A DNA stretch of 64,000 nt from Amyelois transitella. Lineage: Eukaryota > Arthropoda > Insecta > Lepidoptera > Pyralidae. The stretch lies in contig NC_083508.1 in the NCBI RefSeq assembly GCF_032362555.1, positions 9,639,001 through 9,703,000 of the forward strand, in the 5' to 3' direction. Shown piece after piece: positions 12,967 through 25,696 of the stretch; the stretch's first letter is position 1; the number at the start of each line of letters is the position of its first letter. Both the position numbers and the translations under genes were made by a program. The notes beneath the pieces are model-generated. The model searched no databases and had not been told where the DNA came from. It was given only the letters and a program-made list of their open reading frames with translations.

Positions 12967-14597
12967 AATGATGCAAAAGTAAAAAATATTATATATGTCA
13001 AACACAACCAGAATATCTGATAATTGTTTAAATTACTCTCATTTTCACTAAAAAACGGAAAAGTTAAATATATTATAAAGTGGTAAAGAAGGTAAAATTA
13101 AATTGTAATTTATAACATTAGAATAATATTAAAACGCCTATGTTAATAAATACCTACTTAATTTTCTTTGGCACAAACTGCATGGAATTATTTCTTGTGG
13201 GGACGGCAGAAAGCGGTAAGTGCTTACATTAACGCTCGTTAAAATTTGAAACGCTCTAGCCACATGCGGTTGCCATGACCTCGAATATTGATATACTTAT
13301 GATACGTCTGCATTGTAGAAAAGGACTTTTAAAATAATATAATTATTAAGGTCTAATAAAAGGTTCTATGTCGTGAAATAAAAATTACTTATAACTTATC
13401 TGGCAGAGCGTATCGTTGGGCAGTTCACATGTAAATACCAATTTACTTTCAGAAATTGTTATACAAATTATCATTTAATTTTGTTTACAATCAGATTTTA
13501 CAATATACTCAAATACTTGTCTTGGTGTACTTAATTAAATCCATTTAAGAATAAGATAGTAATAAATAAAACTTACTTTACATCTCACACAAATATTTTC
13601 TATTCAAGTAGGTACCTAGTTTGAAAAAGTCAACAAACTATGTCGTACAAAAACCTTGAAAGCAATAAATGTATTAATAAACAAACCGTGGGCACAAACC
13701 ACATGTAGCCTTATGTAGGTATAATAACATGCAACACACCGCATTACGCAGTCGGTTAAAAATTCAACGTAACACGGCGTCCTTGAACTGCGAGTGAGGT
13801 GCGCAGTCGCAGCGAGCAGACTAGTTTTCAATGTACAATCGCACGTAGGAGTACTTAAGGGTTAATAGGGCGTGCCGGCTCAAGTTCCACAGTTAACAGA
13901 TGTTGATTAACCACGATTAACTCTTCTTTGACTTTGAACTACGACTTTTAGTCTTTGGTCTAAGAGCTTAGCATTGGTACACAAGGCTATGAAATGTTAG
14001 AATAGACCCTTAATGATTATTGCATCCGCTCACGAGTTTTCATTACATACATTGCTAATAGGCAAATTCCACGGCTGAGGTCCATGCCACCTGGAAGCCA
14101 TTTGCGCATTGTTGCCGAAAAGTCTGTTAATTGTCAGGATTTAGAAGTGAATAAAACAGGTAATTACATAAAGTGTTACCCGTTTGACTCTGATAACAAA
14201 AGAAAAGAACCACACATGGAAAATAGAAATTCGCGTCCTGCAATCATCATAAGAAACAAAAGGCCTCATATAATCACTTTGAACCCGATAAACCTACTTA
14301 TCCTTATAATATTAGTTGACTTACTACATAATTGATATTGAATGAACATGATTCCTGTTAGTGATACATTAGTGAGTTTATGTTCAGGTACTGTGACGCA
14401 TTAACATATTGATTAGATACGGTACATGTCGATCTAGTCTAGTTTTTGTGGAGTCTGTGCTTAGAAATACCATTGGTCACAGCAATCATCATTTTATGGT
14501 CATGGGAGTATTTTAAAACCTACTCTGACTAGGTACGATAATTCTATGTCTTTTGATGCGGGGCATTCTGATACAGATATACCTACATACTCAAAAT
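12967..14597. other. Gene-free stretch
   Basis: AT-rich. No coding, RNA or repeat feature that I can support. Confidence 0.45.
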
Positions 14598-14692
14598 TGT
14601 GTCTATATCTCTTGCGGGGTGGACAGAGCCAACAGTCTTGAAAAGACTGATAGGCCACGGTCAGCTGTTTGGCTTAATGTTAGAATTGACAT
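14598..14692 (-). repeat. ATGT-tailed SINE fragment
   Basis: Minus-strand match to the SINE 3' third: 'tctcttgcggggtggacag', 'agtcttgaaaagactgatag', 'ccacggtcagctgtttggct'. Confidence 0.75.
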
Positions 14693-14934
14693 TCTAATTT
14701 TTGGGCTGATTACCAGAAATTGCTATTTCGCTGATCTATAATGACTAGTTTCGTCAAATGTACTTAATGGTTCCAATTGCTAGGGATAACCATCACCACT
14801 ACATAATTCTACTGAAAGTCTGAAAGATAGATATTTTTTATAAGTTCTCCGCTGTTCATCTAGCTAACGTTGCCATCCAAGATCCAGGTTGGTAAAGGAA
14901 AACATAGTGTGTCAGCCTAGCAAATTGTAAAAAG

Positions 14935-15090
14935 TCAATCAAGGTAAAGCCTTTTAACTTGGGATTCTTCTTTAAGGCAAGAGGCTAGCAACCTGTATAT
15001 ATAAACGGTGCCTTACAGTCTTTTGAGAATGTTGTATCTGTCTACCCCGTAAGGGAGAAAGACGTGATTATATGTAGATATGCATGTATT
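14935..15090 (+). repeat. ATGT-tailed SINE, internally deleted
   Basis: Contains 'aacttgggattcttctttaa', 'aggctagcaacctgt' and then the 3' block 'tctgtctaccccgtaaggga' with a degenerate ATGT tail. The middle segment is replaced or deleted. Confidence 0.7.
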
Positions 15091-15777
15091 TAATCTAAAT
15101 ATGTGTATGTCTCTGATGTTTGTCGACAACTGAAGTAGCAAAATTTTGTCTTTCAGTTAAACTGATTGAATACATCAATAAGTCAGAGAGCACTGAGTAT
15201 CTATATTAATTAGAATTATTATAGAGGCACATAAGTACGTTTACCATAAGTTACGTACGGGTTGCTTTATTAATTAAAATCTTTAGCTAATTGTTTATAT
15301 TCCAAAAAAAAAGTGGGTCAACCGAAGAACTCATTATTATTCTATACTTATTCAGATGTCAGATTTCAGAAATGGGCTATTGATCATTGCATTTAAAAAA
15401 ATGTAAAGGACTATTCCTTACAAATATATCGAAATGACTACCTGGTGTTAAATAATTGGTGCACACTAAACACTTTAACCGCCTACGAAAGTTCCTAAAT
15501 CTTTAAAATATAATCATTCTCTTGGCGTTTGTATAAGAAATATTGTAAACGTATGTATTATGTAATTACATATTTACTGCTACCGTAATAAAAATGTGTA
15601 CACACGCAGGCGCCTATTATAAAATTATAAAATGTATTCACCAACTAGCTGATGCATCTATGTTTACGAAATATAAGGAAACGTGAACACACAAATATTA
15701 TACGGGTGTAAAAAATAAAAATAAAAAGGCATAGAGTAATCGAAAATTTGATCCAATATTATTGTTAATGTTAGGTA
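15091..15777. other. Gene-free stretch
   Basis: AT-rich. No supported feature. Confidence 0.45.
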
Positions 15778-15999
15778 CGTAGTGCCGTGTGGTTCCCGGT
15801 ACCAATACAAAAAAGAATAGGACCACTCCATCTCTTTCCCATGGATGTCGTAAAAGGCGACTAAGATGGGCTAGCAACCTGTCACTATTTGAATCTCAAT
15901 TCTATCATAAAGCCAAATAGCTGAACGTGGCCATTCAGTCTTTTCAAGACAGTTGGCTCTGTCTACCCCGCTAGGGTTATAGACGTGACCATATGTATG
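15778..15999 (+). repeat. ATGT-tailed SINE with short internal deletion
   Basis: Starts 'tacgtagtgccgtgtggttc' and ends 'tagacgtgaccatatgtatg'. A block of roughly 40 bp after 'gcgactaag' is missing compared with the copy at 3738. A short gtacgta repeat flanks it and may be a TSD. Confidence 0.8.
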
Positions 16000-18120
16000 T
16001 ATGTACGTACAATAATTTCGGAGTTATTATTCGAATCTTAAGTAAGGTCCTAATCGATTGGATTTCGACTAATGCCATATACTTAGTAGTGTACAATACT
16101 TTTAATACTTTTAATCTAAACCAAATAATGACTTATTTAAGTCATAAGTTAGTTAGATTTCTGACCAAGTTTTGTAATTAACGTCAGTATAGTATAGTAG
16201 CGATGTAATGGACTACTTGTCCGTGTCCACGTGTTCGTGCTTCGGGAGCAGTGGCAACGTGCTTCCAAACAGAAGCATCAAAAATCTTATTTCGATTCCA
16301 TCCTGAAAACATAAGACAAAATAAAAAACCTTAAAAATTAGAGGTCATTGCCTTGTCGAAGACGCAGTTGACCTCCATGGTTGAAACAGAAGGAAAGTAT
16401 CGAGAAAAGTTTTTGGCATAGGTAGTTGTATGGAAAAGTGGAACAAAAAGGAACAGCCTAAGACACCTACATACACAAGCCGAAGCAATACAATACTGTT
16501 TAAGGCACTCGTTTAAAAATAGAAAGGTGGTACAAAATAACATACGACTCAAAACACCTTCATTATCTTCAAAACCAAGTACAGCTTACAATAAAGGAAT
16601 GAGGTAAAGTGTGTACTATCTCCGGCCCCATTCCGGGCTAAGTAGACAAGTTGGATAGCTGTTTACAGATCGTTTACTTGTCATCCAACTTGATTATACT
16701 GACGGCGTTTCAGCGCATCATGGTCAAGACAATATAAAGCAATATTATTATTTACATATCATTAGACAGTAACATCTGTAATTTTATGTAGAACGACGAC
16801 AGGGATGATATGATGATACTCGTACTGTAGCTATCATATTATATTTTAATACCTTCATAGTCGATATTGCTTTGAGCATCCTAATGCGTAAATATGCAAG
16901 TACTCGTATTTACATCTTCAGTAAACTAACGATCGAGCTATACAGCTAAAATACCTATGTTTTCAAAAATAGGTAAATTATTTGATTTGATCTGGTATAC
17001 TCACGAGTATGAAATAAATACATATCCGTTACCAATAAAGGCGGCGCCATGATTTGGCAAGTTTATCGAGGTAATCGACTCATTGAACATTCCATCTTGC
17101 ATGCGCACGAGCAGTCTTAATCAGATATGTGGAGTAACTGTAAACATCTCCAATTCTTGACTATAATCGTGCTTGACATTCATCTAAAGGGCACTTAATT
17201 CTCGTAACCTCAATATGCAATGATATAATAACCTAACAGAGAAATGCACCAAACAGAGAAAGTACGACTGACGCTGAAATGGCGACAGGCAATTTACTCG
17301 GGGTTGCACGCGCATAAAAAATTTTGATAAGGCATTTTGGTTAAAATTTTGTAAAATAACTTTTGTAAAAAGAAAACAACCTCCTATCTTCCGTTCTTGA
17401 AGTCGGTTAAATTTCTAAATCCTCCTCCTAGGTAACAAATAAACACTTTCCTAAAAACCGCATCAAATCGCAGTACGCAGCAGCGAGATAATCGCGGACA
17501 AACTTACACACATACATACATATAGGTCAAATTGAGAACCAACTTTTTTGAAGGCGGTTAAAATGATTAATAACAAACAGATGAATCTCGAGAGTAAATT
17601 TTATGAATTGAAGAAACTGTAAGTTTTTTATTAGGTAATTCAATAATTTTTTTGTGGCGATGCATTTCAAACAGAACTTTTCCATTTAACCAAATGTTGC
17701 AGAAACTACTACAGTACTCAGAAATAACTGCATTCGCTTATTAAACTGTCATATTTAGGACAACTTAATGTGTAATTTACATTTTATTACAATTCATTTA
17801 GGTAGTTTCTGTATGAACCAGTTCTGACTTTCCGGCGAAACCAATACCGTATTTTTAGGACGACCTTATACAGATCCACAAAAACTTACCTGCTTAAAAC
17901 CACATCCACGTTTTGTTGAGTCTCGTGAGGTCAGCCTACATGCAAAACTTGTAGCGAGGACCGCATACTCTGACCGAGATACTAAAATGAACATGTATAG
18001 TCCTAAGGCTGCTTTCCCTTATGTTTCTATTCCATGAGCTGACCATTTCTTGAAGTCAGCTGCTGTTATAACATGAAAGGTAAAATAGTATGTATTTGTT
18101 CTTGGTTCAACTTTATAAAT
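16000..18120. other. Gene-free stretch
   Basis: No supported gene. Near 16,650-16,695 caagttggat pairs with atccaacttg around an imperfect stem. The inner part does not pair well enough to call a microRNA precursor. Confidence 0.45.
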
Positions 18121-18170
18121 CGTAAAAGATATCTGTAAAGTACTTAGATATTTTACAGATATGTTTTACG
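18121..18170. repeat. Snap-back repeat, 19-bp arms
   Basis: cgtaaaagatatctgtaaa at 18121-18139 is the reverse complement of 18152-18170 with one mismatch and a 12-nt loop. No conserved gene or promoter context is visible. Confidence 0.75.
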
Positions 18171-18205
18171 GAAAAGTTTCCAGATAATTTATTTGCATAA
18201 ATTTA

Positions 18206-18440
18206 AAATAGGACAACTCCATATCTTTCCATGGATGTCGTGAAAGGTGACCAAGGGAAAGGCTAACTGTTGATCAAGCTAATAAATGCTTCTTGTAGGC
18301 GATGCTCTATCAACCTGTCACTTTTTGAATCTCAATTCCATCATTAAGCCATAAAGCTGTACGTGGCCTGTCAGTCTTTTCAATATTGTTGACTCTGTCT
18401 ACCCTGCAAGGGAAATAGACTGGACTATATGTATTTATGT
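18206..18440 (+). repeat. ATGT-tailed SINE, diverged
   Basis: Covers 'ggacaactccatatctttcc', 'catggatgtcgtgaaaggtg', 'caacctgtcactttttgaat' and 'tctgtctaccctgcaaggga', then a short degenerate tail. The 5' tip is missing. Confidence 0.8.
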
Positions 18441-19005
18441 AACAATATTGAGAAATGCACAAGTCTATATTCAACCACATTTGAGTAAATTTGCCGATTC
18501 CTTGCCTGTTTCAAAACAATGGTAAGAGTTTAAGAAGAGAAAAATAAGTCCAATTCCGGTCTATTTTTTCTTATGACCACCACACGACATGTTTCCGTAA
18601 TTCATTGTTGTCTGTCTGATCGAGACCAATTTCTCATGAACGCCGCCAGCTATTTCCTTAAGGTTTTTGATATAAATTTTACCTGGAAGATCGTGGTATC
18701 TACCTCGATTTTTTCTTTAATACAATAATTGAGCAGAGGCATTGTAAATATAATCAAGATAATATACTTTGCACTAAAATTCTCAATACATATTTGTACT
18801 CATCTCTTTCGATATCTTTAAAGGTTCAATTATATAAGATCAAATTAAATAAATATATGCAATGCAAACCAAACGGGTGTGTCCACTGTGTGTGAAATAA
18901 GTTTTTTCTGTTTTCATAATATTCTGATATCACCTACGCCTATTCCACACAATAGGTATTTACACCAATTAAGAGTAAGCACATTGTCATTACCACTAAT
19001 TACAA

Positions 19006-19057
19006 TATTGTACTACTAATCACAAGAAGTCAAGAAGTTGTGATTAGTAGTACAATA
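19006..19057. repeat. Perfect snap-back repeat, 20-bp arms
   Basis: Bases 19006-19025 (tattgtactactaatcacaa) are the exact reverse complement of 19038-19057, with the 12-nt loop gaagtcaagaag. The arms show no mismatch, which argues for a recent origin or active correction. Confidence 0.85.
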
Positions 19058-20384
19058 AGGTATTTTTTTCTTATTGTAAATTAATGTTATATAATGCAAC
19101 AAAAAGTATAAGTCGTATTACATATGTTTCTCGTCCTAACATGTCACATCTTGCTTTCCTCAGTCCCGACACTACACATGATTTGCCACACTCTTTTAAT
19201 TTGTATAGTAAAAAATACATAGTAGAATCTCCCAACCAAACAGCGCACGTTCACTCGCTCTTTGTGACCTAGGCATTCCTATAAATTTCAGATGTCAGCG
19301 GCTGTTACGAGGCCGTAACGCAACGGAACGACTCCATAAACTGTATTGGCGAGCCTTTATGCCTTTAATGAGGCTCTCACGACCGCCTCTCACCTGTCAC
19401 CACTTCATCCTGAAGTCTGCAAGCTCTGTCAATCAGAAAATCTTGAATAGCTACAAGAGAAAACACGCTACAGATTTTCATTATTCATAAGAGGTAGGTG
19501 TAACTTTTCATTTTGTCACAGTAATATTGCTATGACGATTATGACACAACTTTCTTGGGTGACAAATTCTCATCTAGGCTTAAAAATTTGAAAATGTTAT
19601 AATCATGTTTAATGTTTGAGATTCCTTACCATGTTACTTTTATTATAAAAATTACAAGTTATTCTAAAAATGTTATTTTGAGACAAGTGCCTGTCATAGT
19701 TACATGTATGTAATATTATCCAACTTGTAGAGCAGTCTGCGACCCCATTGTATGTGGGCGTGTAAGTTTCTCATGCTCTCAAAATAACAATGGTGACGAC
19801 ACACTATTATTAAATAATATCTGTGCTGTCGCCTGAGTTAGAAATTGTTAAACGATGATATTGATCTCAGAGATAGCTAAATTAGTTACCAATGAAAAGC
19901 TTTAAACATAAGACAAACTATTAACAGTTCCAATATAAAAATTGAAACAAAACCTTAACCTGTCTAAAATAGCAAATAAACTCTATTATTTTATCGTCAA
20001 TGTATCCAGCTACTTACCTAACAAGGTATTTTAACTTAGAATCATAGCTTTTAAATAAAATACCTACTTTTTTATTCTAAGTTTAGTTTCTTCTCATAAC
20101 AAAAGCATTGCCGGCAAAATATGAATGGAACTGTCAAACCGCCGCCTTTATTGTGTTCTTTGCAATAGTGAATGGTGTATGCAAGACGATTAACCCATAC
20201 TTGTCGTGCTGGCTTGACAGATAAGCTTGCGGCTAGCTTATAGCTACGTTGCTGGACGACCGTTTGATTAGTTTGAAAAATCGCTGACTCAAGTAAAAAT
20301 AGACACAGATTTACAGGCAGTTAGAGTGGGCTGGAACATATTATTACCACTAGCTATTAAGGTCGAATTTATTGAAACTCAAAC
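19058..20384. other. Gene-free stretch
   Basis: No supported gene or repeat. Confidence 0.45.
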
Positions 20385-20492
20385 ACATCATTAAGCCATA
20401 AAGCGGGCGTGCCTTTCAGTCTTATCAAGACTGTTGGTTGTTTCTACCCCACAAAAGATATAAACGTGACTATATGTATGTATGTAGCTATA
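20385..20492 (+). repeat. ATGT-tailed SINE, 3' half
   Basis: 'catcattaagccataaagc', 'agtcttatcaagactgttgg', 'tctaccccacaaaagatata' and an ATGT tail. Confidence 0.75.
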
Positions 20493-20917
20493 AAGATAAC
20501 CAAACCCTAAGTAGGCGTCCAGTAAAAAACAAGATGTGTTGCACCACTTAAATTTTTAATTTATGTAAACTATAACCAAAGCTAACGTGAATTTCACACA
20601 GGTACCTGATAATCATAGGTATACTAACACTCATAGTCTAATGTCCATTCAATCAGACAAGGCTCTCAGTTTTGCTTACTAGGTATAAGTTCTATTAAGG
20701 TATACCTTTTAGTAATTGTGCGCTAGTATACCTATATAGCTTACAGTACATTTACAATTTCTCTTCATAAATTGAGTATGGATGATACCTATTCATATAA
20801 CTTTTATATCTCACTTTAGCTTCAAAAGATCCGCTGTACTTAATATATACGCAAGAATTCACCGTAATCAATTTAAGTTCAGATAAACCATAATCAAAGG
20901 TGGCAGAGAGAATAAAA

Positions 20918-20998
20918 TAATAGTCTTTACAAGACTGTTGGCTCTGTCTACCCCGCAAGGAATATAGACGTGATTATATGGATATGTATATATGTATC
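20918..20998 (+). repeat. ATGT-tailed SINE, 3' end
   Basis: 'agtctttacaagactgttgg' followed by 'ctctgtctaccccgcaagga' and a degenerate tail. Only the last third is present. Confidence 0.75.
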
Positions 20999-21318
20999 AT
21001 AGAACGCATAGAAGGTAGGTCGATATTTGCATTCGGTTTACATCATTGACCCTGGGATTATGCAAATATGTTGAGGTTAACACATGGCAGGTAGGCTTTG
21101 TCGTATCTTCTACTTATATCTGGCTCATGCCGAAGCTACCATTAAACCATAAGTATCTTGACCACCAAACAAGTTTTCTTTGGAGAAGTAATTTGTATGC
21201 AATGTCGGGTTGCTCACCTTTCACCGGACATCGTTGTATGAAAGTACCTTAAACCTAGATGAAATTTACTATTGGTTGCGTCTGTAATAGAACCAGACCA
21301 ATAACATGATGATATCAA

Positions 21319-21432
21319 CATACATAAAATCAACCCTCATTTCTAAAGGGATAGGCAGAGTCCATCTTTCCACTTGCCACGATCCCTGAATACTTCTTTT
21401 GCTTAATCCACATTCATAATTCTCTTTATGCC
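21319..21432 (-). repeat. RTE-like LINE 3' fragment
   Basis: Minus-strand match to the end of the LINE ORF and its 3' end ('ggatcgtggcaagtggaaag', then the tctgcctatcc block), diverged. Confidence 0.7.
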
Positions 21433-23764
21433 AAGATGTCTCAAAACCTAAATCAGTTTATTACAGATCAGTGACATAAGGTATCTTTTATTATGTAGTA
21501 TCAAATAGAAAAGAACTTTTATCAATTTTAAACATAACACGAAGAAACGTTCTACACGCGATTAGATGTTTAATGAAAGAAATTTATAGCGTTAGGTTAT
21601 AATTTTTAGTTGTTTATGCGACACACTGTCGAAAACGAGAGGCCTGATTATAAATTTTGATATAAGTATAACTATTAGGTGATTTGCAGATAATTTAAAG
21701 AAAATATTTTATAGCGCCATCGGGGGTAATGCGATCTAAGACAGTGAAAAGTTGCTAAGTTTATTTGCTGTTCCGGTTAAAAAGAAAAAAAATAAACTTA
21801 TAGGACTTTTAAGAACCATTTCTACGCTTCATAAGTTGTGGTTCTTAAATTTAGAAAGAAGTCTCAAGTAAAACGGAAAAATCAGGCTACGGTGATTTAC
21901 GTTATAGACATTTTCTAATAGATCTTACGATAACTTTAAAACATTTTAACACCTTAACTAAGGTACCAAAGAGTTGTAGGTTGTAGATAAAAAATATGTC
22001 TTATAAAAGTTCTCATGCTCTCCATCGAAGCTCGGAGAATATCTCCAAAAGGATCTTAAGAGCTGTGTGTCTCCTGAGTGCGGTGCAGCAAAGCAATTGA
22101 GGCCAACACAATCGCTCGAACATCAACCGCCCGGTTCCGGTCTATTTGCGACGCGCGAAAAACCGCGGAACGCTTACTATGCCCATTTGAAATTCTATCT
22201 CTCGACCTGATATAGTTATGGTCATGGGGCAGTGAAATAGCCCAGCTGTCTGCATAGAAAAAGAAATCGGAGGTGTTAGGCAGAAAATGACAAAGAGCCA
22301 ATTTTTGGAAGACGTTGCAAAAGAACATGATGAATATTTCTTTTTTCCCGAAAAAAAGGTTAATTGTTTTCATAGATCTCTTCTTCCGCTGGGGTTACAT
22401 TTCCATTTTATTGCACTAGGGATTCGCACTGTCTTCATGAGGTAGGTACCTATGAAGATGCGTTCCTATAAATTGAGTAATAAAATATAATACCTAACTA
22501 AATGATAGTAAAAACTGCATCAAACTCAACTTAGTTAAGATTTTAACTTAGGTAGGTAAATAAGAGAAAAAGGTTCTTTAAGAAAACTTGATTATCGTTA
22601 AAGTTACGATAATTTATGCTACTTTAATTAAGTAGATAGTAACTTGTATTCATAATCATATGGCGTAGGTTAAGTCATGGATTTCCGGTAATCCATACCG
22701 ACCGCCTGTTGGACGCTGGTAATTGCCTACAACTTCCTACATTTATCCGGTTATTAGATAGAGATGTCAGCTTCGGTTATATCTTATGTGTTGCGTTAAA
22801 ATATTATGATGAGGATATAGCATGTAGCTTATATGTAGGTACCTCGGCTGTCTGCCATTAAAATGGCGTAACTTATATACAGGTGTGAACCTTATTTATT
22901 TAATTCACAAAGTAATCTTTTTATTCTTTAGGCTGTATTTAAATTCTTAGTGTTTTCTTCTTAAATGTATTATTCCTTACTGTTACAGCAGTAAGAGTAC
23001 TTACTTATTTATAGATATACCTACAATACTTACAAATATTACTGTCATCAATGTTTTACAGCTTTTCGTCATTTCGGGCAAAATAGATAATTATTGTTTT
23101 TGATTTATTATTTTACTGCAGTCATTGCCTGAGCAAGACTACTTTTCCTCTCCATACATTTTTCCTATTGCGTTGCCGATGGATGGACAAAGCTATAGCT
23201 ATTCACATATATATTATAATAAATGCTTAACACCTCTTCTTTTTTCACATGCCTATCTTTAAAAAATGTTTATATATCTTTACAGTGGTATGCCAACAGT
23301 GCCAACACCATACCATCATGTTTCTTTTTTGGCACATTTAAAAGTCGTCAACAACACAAAGATAAAAGATAGGACTCTCGTACTTAGTAGGTACATTAAA
23401 CTTTTGAAATTAAAAAAATCGACTAGGTTTGTGCATTAAACGTAAAAATGGATGCAGACAACTGACTTAGGATGAAGTACCTAAAGCTTTATTTAATTGT
23501 AGCAAGCAATAGATTTTTAGCTATCTTGGACCATTTTAATAATCTGATCTTAATGTGCACAGCTACGCTAACTTGATTTTTTATTCATATTACATTTAGT
23601 AATCAGCACGTTGCGCATACAAATTACAATTCTTGAAAACAACGGGCTATAAGCGATACCGCAATTTCGAACCGTGAATCTTCTCATTAGTGCCTCGATC
23701 GATTATAATTACAATCCAGAGTAATAAAGCTTGTTTTGTAGAAAAGTGTGCAACCATGAGATAT
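21433..23764. other. Gene-free stretch
   Basis: No supported gene. The minus-strand open frame at 22056-22373 is in a locally GC-richer patch, but its translation shows no motif I recognise. Confidence 0.4.
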
Positions 23765-24109
23765 GTATACCTAACGTCACCATTTTTTTTGCGCCAGAGC
23801 GGGACGCTTATGGAATTTTGTACATAAGTAAATAAAAGATATACTATATACTTAATATATAAGTTAGTTATAAATAATTATCTATACATATAATAAAACA
23901 GTAAAAATATTTTGTCTGTACATTCAGTATTTTTGACTGACTGTTCTCGTCAGCGAGATTTGAGTGAAATGTTGATATAAAATAAGTATAAAAATTTGGT
24001 TTTATTGCAAAAGCGGGACATTTTTGCTCTCGCTGGGGACAGCAGGACAGCCAGCCTGAAAGCGGGACAATCCCGCCGAAAGCGGGATGTATGGTAACTT
24101 TATGTATAC
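23765..24109. mobile_element. MITE-like element with imperfect TIRs
   Basis: The left end gtatacctaacgtcaccat (23765-23783) and the reverse complement of the right end, gtatacataaagttaccat (24091-24109), agree at about 15 of 19 positions. The interior repeats AGCGGGA-type motifs near both ends (agcgggac at 23798; agcgggacaatcccgccg near 24061). This is the form of a short non-autonomous DNA transposon of about 345 bp. No transposase is encoded. The superfamily is uncertain (possibly hAT-like). Confidence 0.5.
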
Positions 24110-25414
24110 CACGAAATAAATTACTGCCGGTTAAACCAATTATCATGTAGGTACGCTCCCGTCACATTGTACATACTAAAATTAAATAACTTTTGAAAAG
24201 CGTACATTTTCCTCTGCGAAAGTTACCTAATTATTAATTTCGAAATATAAAGTAATATTGTTAATAACTAACAGGTTCTTCTGCACTTGATGAGCTGTCT
24301 CTGAATTGGCATAATACTGTCTTGATACTTAGGTTAAAAATGAAACTTGCGTGGAAATTTTAAAATTATATAAATTTTGTGCTGTCGCTAACATATAAGT
24401 ATGTATATCAGTAAAGGTTTCATTACAGACGTTTTTGTTTATGAAAACATCTTTCTTTCATGAAAACTTTTCTGATGGACAACGTTCACTCTATGAGATA
24501 TTCACTCTAAGTTTATACGGGTAAAATAATTAACAAGATCCGATTTCATTAATCGTTATGTCAGTAATTGTGTTACGAATACCGCACTTTATGGAATTCA
24601 AGCCGGACCCTGGTTGGGAATTGTTAGTACCTATATTTGCCATAGTTATTAACAGCATATGAGTATATTATTCAATAGAAAAAAACATCCAAAAATACTT
24701 ACGAAAATATATTTAAAAAATGCCACCAGATTGCCGGATTGATTAACATGTACGTGTTTACGTAAATAGATATACTATTCCCGTGAGAATTTCCAGCAAA
24801 AGAGTTATGTTACTTCTGAATGCCTATTTTATCTCTGTGCTAAATTTAACCAAAATCGGTGTAGAAGTTTTTGTGTTATGAACAAAAATAAAATTATTTT
24901 CTCTTAGAATGAATATGAATAAATAACACGATTGAAATCGGGTTAGGCAAGTAAAATATAATTTATGTTAAGCTAATTTAAAAAAAAGAATATTAAAAAT
25001 TTTTGAACTTCACTTAATATATTAATGTTTTCAACTAAGAATTTGAGTATGTGGTGTGTTACCTTCAATGGTTTGCACGTTTAGCAATTAAATTTATCAT
25101 ATGTATTAGATTGTATATCATGTTTCAATGTAGCAAGCAATGGTCTACCAAATAAATAAAATAAAAAAAATATAATAATTCAATATAAATATCTAAAACA
25201 TTTTCATGAATAAAATCTTATTGCCTTAAAGTTAAATTTATCTTATGTTTGTAAGAACATATATTTACAATAAAATAGTCTGATATCTAATCTAATAACT
25301 GACCGATCTATACTTAAAAGAAATAAATATAAAAATTGTTTGTACTCGCAATATGCGAAAATTTGACTCCGATTTGACTGCAACTTTTTTCAGATGTAGT
25401 ATAATAATTATAGA
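24110..25414. other. Gene-free stretch
   Basis: Very AT-rich. No supported feature. Confidence 0.45.
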
Positions 25415-25500
25415 AGTTACATACATACAATCACGTCTATATACTTGCAAAACATAACCCTCATTCTTGAAAAGACTGTTCAGCTTTTTGGCTCATCTAT
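25415..25500 (-). repeat. ATGT-tailed SINE fragment
   Basis: Begins with the reversed tail (acatacatacaatcacgtct) followed by 'cttgaaaagactgttcagct'. It lies just downstream of Prp31. Confidence 0.65.
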
Positions 25501-25623
25501 ATAACCTTATTATTCAGTTTTGAGTACAAAAGTATCTAAACATAAAAAAAACAAACCAGTACTACTGTACCAGTAGGTTAAAGTTATTGTGAAATAAAAA
25601 CAAAAGAGTGCTTAATTACTAAA

Positions 25624-25629
25624 TTTATT
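25624..25629 (-). terminator. Poly(A) signal of Prp31
   Basis: AATAAA on the minus strand, 68 nt beyond the Prp31 stop codon. It is the first canonical signal downstream. Confidence 0.55.
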
Positions 25630-25696
25630 TTTAAATTATATCTGTATCAATCTTATTTCTTCCAAATACTGAAATCTGTCATGACGGTACAAAGCA

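Noticed and set aside
16650-16695. microRNA precursor hairpin
   Set aside because: Only the outer 10 bp pair cleanly; the inner stem does not fit a precursor of normal length.
22056-22373. 105-aa minus-strand open frame
   Set aside because: No recognisable domain, no splice or start context, and low-complexity hydrophobic start. Kept as a patch to check, not called.
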